Source of the DNA: an uncultured Collinsella sp.
GTDB taxonomy: Bacteria > Actinomycetota > Coriobacteriia > Coriobacteriales > Coriobacteriaceae
DNA length: 45,763 nucleotides
Direction of reading: 5' to 3'
Assembly: GCA_900547765.1 (NCBI GenBank)
Contig: URIA01000012.1
Location: forward strand, 1-45,763
Positions 39,932-45,763 of the stretch are shown here, in pieces. The notes below the pieces were generated by a model, which did not search any database, was not told the origin of the DNA, and saw only the letters and a list, made by a program, of their open reading frames with translations. How positions within the stretch are numbered: the stretch's first letter is position 1; every line of letters begins with the position of its first letter. A program made the translations under genes and the position numbers.

Positions 39932-40927
39932 ATGAGCAAGAACCTCTCCCAGCAGGTCGTTCTCGACCGCCGCGGCTTTGTCGCCGCCACCTTCGCAACC
40001 GTCGCCGGCCTTGGTCTTGCCGGCTGCTCCGACACCAGCGCCGAGGCTGACAAGGGTTCCGCCGCCGGCTCCTCCAAGAGCTCCGAGGATACCGAGGCTT
40101 CCACCACGCTCGACGCCAAGGCATTCGACAAGCTCGTCAACGACGGCCCCAAGGCCGATGACGACGCCATCGCCGCCAGCGCTTGGGCTACCGCCGTCAA
40201 GGACGCCGGTGTCTTTAAGATCGGTGGCGTTCAGACCTCCACGCTCTTCTCCCTCCTTAACGAGAAGGACGGTCAGACCCGCGGCTTCGACGCCGGCATC
40301 GCGCAGCTCCTGTCCAACTACATTCTGGGCGAGAACAAGGTCGAGATCACGCAGGTGACCTCGGACACGCGCGAGTCCGTCCTGCAGAACGGCCAGGTCG
40401 ACGCCGTCTTTGCCACCTACACCATCACCGATGAGCGCAAGAAGCTCGTCTCCTTCGCCGGCCCCTATTACTACACCCAGCAGGCCATCCTAGTACTCGC
40501 CGATAACGACGACATCAAGAGCGTCGACGACCTGGCCGACAAGAACGTTGCCGTCCAGTCCGGCTCCAACGGCCCCGCTATCCTGGAGGAGTTTGCCCCC
40601 AAGGCCAGCCAGCAGGAGTTCAAGACCGACGAGGAGGCACGTCAGGCACTCCAGCAGGGCCGCGTCGATGCCTACGTCATCGACAACAACATGCAGCAGA
40701 GCGCCCTGGTCCGCGAGCCGGGCAAGTACAAGATCGCCGGCAAGCCCTTCGGCAGCAAGGAGCCCTACGGCATCGGCCTGCCGCTCGATTCCGACGGTGT
40801 CGCCTTTGTCAACGACTTCCTTAAGAAGATCGAGGACGATGGCACCTGGACCGAGCTGTGGCAGATCTGCATTGGCGACCGTACGGGCGACACCAATGTT
40901 CCCCAGCTCCCCGAGGTCGGCGCCTAA
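39932..40927 (+). CDS. Amino acid ABC transporter substrate-binding lipoprotein
   Basis: This 331-residue lipoprotein captures polar amino acids outside the membrane. The signal peptide reads LDRRGFVAATFATVAGLGLA then GC (lipobox Cys31) and has a twin-arginine-like RRGFV, so Tat export is likely. A Ser/Glu linker follows. The SBP_bac_3 domain starts about residue 85 (DAGVFKIGGVQTSTLFSLLN) with GFDAGIAQLLSNYILGENKV, VLQNGQVDAVFATYTITDER, SVDDLADKNVAVQSGSNGPA and ALQQGRVDAYVIDNN. The closest named group is glutamate/glutamine binding. AAAGG lies about 11 bases before the ATG. The gene is followed by a hairpin that would leave it more abundant than the permeases. Confidence 0.93.
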   Translation: MSKNLSQQVVLDRRGFVAATFATVAGLGLAGCSDTSAEADKGSAAGSSKSSEDTEASTTLDAKAFDKLVNDGPKADDDAIAASAWATAVKDAGVFKIGGVQTSTLFSLLNEKDGQTRGFDAGIAQLLSNYILGENKVEITQVTSDTRESVLQNGQVDAVFATYTITDERKKLVSFAGPYYYTQQAILVLADNDDIKSVDDLADKNVAVQSGSNGPAILEEFAPKASQQEFKTDEEARQALQQGRVDAYVIDNNMQQSALVREPGKYKIAGKPFGSKEPYGIGLPLDSDGVAFVNDFLKKIEDDGTWTELWQICIGDRTGDTNVPQLPEVGA

Positions 40928-41016
40928 GCTCGCAAGCTGGGCATCAGCCGCTGCGAAACCATACGGAAACGCACGATTCGCTTTATTGCGCTAAACTGTT
41001 TCCTCACTGAGTTGTC

Positions 41017-41047
41017 GGGGCTTCCGTACACACGGGAGCCCCTTTCC
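41017..41047 (+). terminator. Attenuator between the lipoprotein and permease genes
   Basis: GGGGCTTCCG pairs with CGGGAGCCCC (one mismatch) followed by TTTCCTT. It lies inside the operon, so partial termination would favour the binding protein. Confidence 0.7.
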
Positions 41048-41066
41048 TTATCGGCGGGAGGTCCGC

Positions 41067-41726
41067 ATGAGTCTCTCCGAGCTCTGGTCGCTCTATGGCC
41101 AGAACTATATCGACGCGCTGCTAGCAACCTGGGGCATGACGCTTGAGTCGTTTGCCATCGCCATGGTGCTGGCCGTCGCCGTCACTGTGATGCGCGTGTC
41201 GCCGCTCAAGCCGCTGCGCGTCTTTGGCGACCTGTATGTCCAGGTCTTCCGTAACATCCCCGGCATCGCGCTGCTCATCATCGTCGTCTACGCGCTGCCG
41301 CCGCTCAAGGTCGTTCTGCCCTACCGCACCTGCGTTATCGTCGCTACGGTCCTTTTGGGCTCGGCCTTTGGCTCCGAGAACTTCATGAGTGGCATCAACA
41401 CCGTCGGCGTCGGTCAGGTCGAAGCCGCCCGCTCGCTGGGCATGAGCTTCAATCGCATCCTCGCCAAGATCGTGATTCCGCAGGCACTGCGCTCAAGCGT
41501 GCTGCCCATGACGAACCTCTTTATCGCCGTCATGCTCACCACCGCGCTCGGCAGCCAGGTACCGCTTAAACCGCAGGAGCTCACCGGCGTGGTGAGCTAT
41601 ATCAACACGCGCTCACTTGGCGGCGTCGCCGCGTTCTTTATCTCGGCGCTCGGCTACCTGGGCACGGCCTTTGTGGTGAGCCACATTGGCAACTACATCG
41701 ATAAGAAGGTGAGGATCCTCCGATGA
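41067..41726 (+). CDS. Amino acid ABC transporter permease 1
   Basis: This 219-residue inner-membrane permease belongs to the HisM/GlnP type. About five helices include TLESFAIAMVLAVAVTVM and IALLIIVVYALPPLKVVL. The ATPase-contact EAA motif is visible in GVGQVEAARSLGMSFNRILA then KIVIPQALR. It starts with GGGAGG at 5 bases and overlaps the next gene by ATGA, so translation is coupled. Confidence 0.93.
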   Translation: MSLSELWSLYGQNYIDALLATWGMTLESFAIAMVLAVAVTVMRVSPLKPLRVFGDLYVQVFRNIPGIALLIIVVYALPPLKVVLPYRTCVIVATVLLGSAFGSENFMSGINTVGVGQVEAARSLGMSFNRILAKIVIPQALRSSVLPMTNLFIAVMLTTALGSQVPLKPQELTGVVSYINTRSLGGVAAFFISALGYLGTAFVVSHIGNYIDKKVRILR

Positions 41727-42556
41727 GCAAGCATTCCTCCCCTGCACTTACCATGCGCGATGCGCTCTACGAGGCTCCCGGCCCCAAGATGCGCGCCAAG
41801 ATCCGCATCGGCACCGCCATTTCGCTCGTTGCCGTGGCCGCGCTCATCGCTCTGGTCCTGCAGCGCTTTTATGTGACCGGTCAGCTTTCAGTCCACTACT
41901 GGTATTTCTTTACGCACCTCACCACCTGGAAGTTCCTGCTTGCCGGCTTTGAGGGCACCGTTAAAGTCGCACTCACCGCCGGCGTCATTGCGCTGGTACT
42001 GGGCTTAGCCCTTATGCTCGGCCGCACCAGCGGCATCAAGCCGCTGCAGCTGGTCTGCCGCGTGCTCACCGATTTCTTCCGCGGCGTGCCGAGCCTGCTG
42101 TTTATCTACTTCTTCTTTTTGGTGCTGCCCCAGTACAAGATCTCGCTGCCGTCGTTTTGGATGCTCACACTGCCTGTCGCGCTCGCTGCGGCCGGCGTGC
42201 TGGCCGAGATTTTCCGCGCCGGCGTCAACGCCGTGCCGCGCGGCCAGGTCGAGGCCGCCCAGGCACTCGGTCTTTCCAAGGCTAAAATCACCTTTAAAAT
42301 CGTGTTGCCGCAGGCGATTCGGTTTATCATTCCGTCGTTGATTTCGCAGCTCGTGGTCGTAGTCAAAGACACCACCGTCGCCTATGTGGTGAGCTACCCC
42401 GACCTCATGCAAAATGCCCGCGTGCTCATCACCAACTACGACGCGCTCGTGTCGGTCTACCTGGTGATCGCGGTCATCTATATCCTCATCAACGTCGCGA
42501 TCAACAAGGCTGCAGTCTACGTTTCGCACAAGACCGGCGCGACCATCATCCGCTAA
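41723..42556 (+). CDS. Amino acid ABC transporter permease 2
   Basis: This 277-residue permease is the partner of the previous one and forms the heterodimeric channel. After a 35-residue cytoplasmic start come ISLVAVAALIALVLQRFYV and five more helices. The EAA motif is GQVEAAQALGLSKAKITFKI then VLPQAIR. FFRGVPSLLFIYFFFLVLP is a typical family segment. The start codon overlaps the previous stop (ATGA). Confidence 0.93.
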   Translation: MSKHSSPALTMRDALYEAPGPKMRAKIRIGTAISLVAVAALIALVLQRFYVTGQLSVHYWYFFTHLTTWKFLLAGFEGTVKVALTAGVIALVLGLALMLGRTSGIKPLQLVCRVLTDFFRGVPSLLFIYFFFLVLPQYKISLPSFWMLTLPVALAAAGVLAEIFRAGVNAVPRGQVEAAQALGLSKAKITFKIVLPQAIRFIIPSLISQLVVVVKDTTVAYVVSYPDLMQNARVLITNYDALVSVYLVIAVIYILINVAINKAAVYVSHKTGATIIR

Positions 42557-42592
42557 CGCTTTACCATTTCGAGTCATAAGGAGCCGAGCACC

Positions 42593-43357
<765 letters not shown>

Positions 43358-43409
43358 CCCAATTGCCATATCTGCTCGCCATGACCATCCAAACTCGAAA
43401 GCAACACCT

Positions 43410-44219
43410 ATGATCGGAACTCGCACTTCATCGTCATACACCCCGCACGTCGACGTCGATCCCGCCGACCGCCCGCTCATCCTCGTCGCGCCGCGCTGGG
43501 AAGAGGCGAAGCCGTTTTTAAGCGAGACGCTCTCCCCCAACGAGGAAATCGCAAGTGTCTTTGTCGATGCCATCCTTGCCGCCGGCGGCCTGCCGCTGCA
43601 GATGTCCATCACCGAGGACATTGAGGTCATCCGCCATTACGTCGATATCGCCGACGGTATCGCTATTCCCGGCGGCCCGGATGTCAACCCCAAACGCTGG
43701 GGCGATGATCGACCCTACGACCCCACCCTCTGCTGCGAGATCCGCGATAGCTTTGAGTTTAAGCTGGTCGGCGAGGTGCTCCGCGCCAAGAAGCCGCTCT
43801 TTACCACCTGCCGTGGCACGCAGTTGCTCAACGTCGCCACTGGCGGCACCCTGTGCATGGACGTGCCGAGCCTGGGCGCTCGCGAGGGCCGCACGCAGTG
43901 GCGCCATACCCACGTGCTCAACGACCCCGTGCATCCCGTCGAGGTCGTGCCGGGCTCGCTGCTCGACCGCGCGGTTGACGGACACAGGCTGATCCAAACC
44001 AACTCCGCACACCACTGCTGCGTCGATCGTCTGGGTAAAAGCACGCGCTTGGTCGCCAAGGCAACCGACGGTGTTCCCGAGTGCATCGAGGTCGAAGGCC
44101 AACCATTCTGTCTAGGCGTGCAATGGCATCCCGAGTACACGTGGAAGACGCTCGAGACCGACTTTAACCTGTGGAAGTCGTTTGTCGAGGCGGCGGCAAA
44201 GGTTAAGCAGGCCCGTTAG
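43410..44219 (+). CDS. Class I glutamine-amidotransferase-like hydrolase (PuuD-like)
   Basis: This 269-residue protein belongs to the peptidase C26 group, which includes gamma-glutamyl-GABA hydrolase PuuD. Visible are GIAIPGGPDVNPKRWGDDRP, the nucleophile elbow KPLFTTCRGTQLLNVATGGT (Cys134), INSAHH-like TNSAHHCCVDRLG and the His-Glu pair LGVQWHPEYTWK. The partner domain of true amidotransferases is absent, as in PuuD. The position behind an amino acid ABC transporter suggests hydrolysis of an imported gamma-glutamyl compound. The ATG at 43410 has no strong ribosome binding site; a 10-codon ORF (43381-43413) ends on it as ATGA, so coupling is possible. Confidence 0.85.
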   Translation: MIGTRTSSSYTPHVDVDPADRPLILVAPRWEEAKPFLSETLSPNEEIASVFVDAILAAGGLPLQMSITEDIEVIRHYVDIADGIAIPGGPDVNPKRWGDDRPYDPTLCCEIRDSFEFKLVGEVLRAKKPLFTTCRGTQLLNVATGGTLCMDVPSLGAREGRTQWRHTHVLNDPVHPVEVVPGSLLDRAVDGHRLIQTNSAHHCCVDRLGKSTRLVAKATDGVPECIEVEGQPFCLGVQWHPEYTWKTLETDFNLWKSFVEAAAKVKQAR

Positions 44220-44369
44220 CTCGCAAGCTACACAAGTTAAAGCCTCCTAAGCCAGGGGGGTGTTCCTATAGTTTTGTCAACTGGGCAATGCTGTTTTCGA
44301 GATTGAATCGCGACATGCTAACGCCAGGCCTTTCGGCCGATGGGCTCCAATCTGTTCGGAGCGCTTCGA

Positions 44370-45527
44370 CTAGGCGGCGTAGGGCACCCTGTCCCGCATG
44401 ATCGCGTAGATGACCTTCAGCCTCTTTCGTGCCAGCGCCTTGAGCGCCTTGCCGTGCGGCATGCCCCGCTCTCGGCACCTAGCGTAGTAATCGCCCCATC
44501 TTCCCTCTGTCCGGGTAAGGCAGTTGCACGAGAATATGAGCAGGTTCTTCAGCCTCTTGTTGCCTTGGCGCGATGCCGTCACCGAGGAGATCGAGGTCCC
44601 CGACTGGCGGTTGCGCGGCGCCAGGCCGCAGTACGACGCGAGCCTGTCGTGGCTTGGGAAGTCTTCGATATCTATGGAGATCGCGAGCTCGGAAGCGGTT
44701 TTGGGGCCGATCCCCGGCACCGTCAGGAGGCATCGGTAGGTATCGTCGCCCTCGAGGAGGGCGGATATCTCCGCCGTGATCACATCGATCTCCGCCGAGT
44801 TCTCGGAGATCCTGCGCGCGAGCAGCCTCACCGCCCGGTCCTCGGCGGCGATGGCCGCCGCGTCCGGCCTTGTCGAGGAGGCCGTCGAGCGGACGAGGGC
44901 CTCGATCTTGCCGCGCGCCGCCCCGCGCGTGAGCGCCGCCGCCCTGCGGGGCCCGGCGTCGGCCACCGACCAGGCCCCGCCGAGGGATGCCATGAGCCTC
45001 AGCTGGGGACCGTCGGACAGGTCGACCAACGCCTCGAAGGCGGGGCACGATTCCAGCAGGATACTGCGCAGCCGGTTCTTGCTCCTGGTGTTTTCGCAGG
45101 TCAGGAAGTTTCTCTGGGCGGCCAGCGCCCTCGCCGCCGCGACCGTCGGGCCCGGATCCCCGACCGGCAGGAGTGCGTCGGGGATGCCCAGCGCCGTCTT
45201 CGCGATGACCATTGCGTCCCGCTCGTCGGTCTTGGCGTCGCCGGCGAAGAGCCTGGCGGCCCCGTGTGCCGCGAGTCCCGGCAGGTACGCCGCCGACATC
45301 CCGGCCGCCTTGGCGCGGGCGAGCGCGAGGGCGCCTATGTTGCGCGACTGGTCGACGACCACGAGCGCGTCGGGGAAGCGGCCGAACAGCGAGTCCAGAT
45401 CGCCCTCCCTGTTCGCGACGGGGGCGCTCAGCAGTATCTCGCCGTCCCGGGTCGCGACGCATGCCCAATGGGACAATTTCCCGACATCGAGCCCGATGAC
45501 GGCTTCCGGCATTCTAGGTGGTGCCAC
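44370..45527 (-). CDS. IS110 family transposase (DEDD recombinase)
   Basis: This 385-residue transposase has the N-terminal RuvC-like DEDD domain: AVIGLDVGKLSHWACVATRD (Asp14), PDALVVVDQSRNIGALALAR and GDAKTDERDAMVIAKTALGI. A coiled linker follows. The C-terminal Tnp domain is VPGIGPKTASELAISIDIED, YCGLAPRNRQSGTSISSVTA then SRQGNKRLKNLLIFS, with the catalytic serine within the SxSS region. The frame is intact. I chose the GTG at 45527 because GGAGG lies 8 bases upstream; the TTG at 45542 sits on that very site. No host gene is visibly split. Confidence 0.93.
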   Translation of the reverse strand: MAPPRMPEAVIGLDVGKLSHWACVATRDGEILLSAPVANREGDLDSLFGRFPDALVVVDQSRNIGALALARAKAAGMSAAYLPGLAAHGAARLFAGDAKTDERDAMVIAKTALGIPDALLPVGDPGPTVAAARALAAQRNFLTCENTRSKNRLRSILLESCPAFEALVDLSDGPQLRLMASLGGAWSVADAGPRRAAALTRGAARGKIEALVRSTASSTRPDAAAIAAEDRAVRLLARRISENSAEIDVITAEISALLEGDDTYRCLLTVPGIGPKTASELAISIDIEDFPSHDRLASYCGLAPRNRQSGTSISSVTASRQGNKRLKNLLIFSCNCLTRTEGRWGDYYARCRERGMPHGKALKALARKRLKVIYAIMRDRVPYAA

Positions 45528-45542
45528 GGTGTTATCCTCCAA

Positions 45543-45763
45543 TCGGTAGGCCGATCGGAACCCCTCCCTGCGACACCCACATTACCTGGCCGTGGCGCTT
45601 GCGCCCGGCAGTTTCCTATCAGTCGTCCGGAGCGGCGAGCGCCCCCGGTGGCAACACCCCCCGGGCCCTCTACGGGGCAGGGGCAGACGGCCATCCGGAG
45701 GCGCCCGATCGGCGGCCCCTCGGGGCTTGCCCGTATCGTAGGCAATGCGCCGAATGCTCGCCA
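45543..45763 (-). ncRNA. Candidate bridge RNA region of the IS110 element
   Basis: In IS110-group elements the non-coding end upstream of the transposase encodes a structured bridge RNA that pairs with donor and target DNA. Here this stretch has no credible ORF and is rich in hairpins, for example GGCGC-TT-GCGCC (45594-45605) and GGTGGCAACACC (about 45648-45659). The window ends before its 5' limit is certain. The function is inferred from family and position. Confidence 0.45.

Larger units (their letters stand above)
44256..45763 (-). mobile_element. IS110-family insertion sequence (ends not fixed)
   Basis: The element contains a complete IS110-type transposase gene and about 220 bases of GC-rich upstream DNA to the window edge. 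IS110 elements have no clear terminal inverted repeats and make no long target duplication, so the ends cannot be read directly. The left limit is placed where ordinary sequence changes to CAGGGGGGTGTTCCTATAG (about 44255-44275); the right limit may lie beyond the window. Confidence 0.75.

Noticed and set aside
43381..43413. Ten-codon leader ORF before the PuuD-like gene
   Set aside because: It ends in ATGA on the next start but lacks a ribosome binding site, so it is only mentioned in the gene entry.
44479..45468. Second minus-strand frame of 329 codons inside the transposase gene
   Set aside because: It is a frame shadow rich in Arg and Gly; the IS110 motifs all lie in the other frame.
45428..45745. 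105-codon ORF upstream of the IS110 transposase
   Set aside because: The composition is Arg/Pro/Gly-rich without motifs and it covers the expected bridge RNA region.

Overview
The window is a 45.8 kb piece of a high-GC actinobacterial chromosome. It most resembles a gut Coriobacteriia genome of the Collinsella type. The reasons are the codon use, the very GC-rich third positions, the AmaP/DUF2273/Asp23 cluster, an OPT transporter, a giant fused 2-hydroxyacyl-CoA dehydratase activase, an LPxTG-like coiled-coil surface protein and REP-like palindromes of the AACCTGTCCC type. This taxonomic call is inference; no rRNA or tRNA gene is visible to confirm it.

Layout, left to right. Bases 1-1037 hold groEL (cut by the window edge) and groES on the minus strand, next to a long hairpin (about 1173-1376) that looks like 6S RNA. 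Then come a YtcJ-like amidohydrolase (minus) and a divergent M20 amidohydrolase (plus), a zinc-ribbon membrane protein with a Pro-Glu tail, a YitT-family protein, the envelope-stress operon amaP-DUF2273-asp23, yebC, a large DUF6020-like membrane protein, lgt, a NifU-like Fe-S scaffold, dCMP deaminase and coaX. An OPT transporter (plus) is followed by a 1151-residue coiled-coil CAP-domain surface protein (minus) carrying a G9 tract, a DUF389 membrane protein with an EF-hand-like loop, a small anchored protein and a decayed gene fragment.

Bases 23421-28924 hold the 1593-residue activase fusion and its TetR-type regulator. Next to them lies a compact candidate type I toxin-antitoxin locus (29103-29395): a 41-residue membrane peptide on the minus strand and a short RNA with its own promoter and terminator on the plus strand. 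A HAD phosphatase, a TetR/MFS efflux pair with two matching operators, and a nitrogen pair (glnB-like and amt) separated by a 107-nt hairpin follow. Then come a CmpB-like membrane protein, an HD-domain protein and a DXS-like thiamine-diphosphate enzyme that lacks the phosphate-binding arginines of true DXS.

Bases 38226-38445, between two converging genes, hold six copies of a 17-nt sequence in strictly alternating orientation with spacers of constant length. No gene family explains it. After an iron-dependent alcohol dehydrogenase, a polar amino acid ABC transporter operon (lipoprotein, two permeases, ATPase) and a class I glutamine-amidotransferase-like hydrolase form a plus-strand block. 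The window ends in an IS110-family element whose GC-rich leader is where a bridge RNA would be expected.

The strongest leads are the alternating repeat array, the candidate type I toxin-antitoxin pair, the G9 switch in the surface protein and the DXS-like enzyme.
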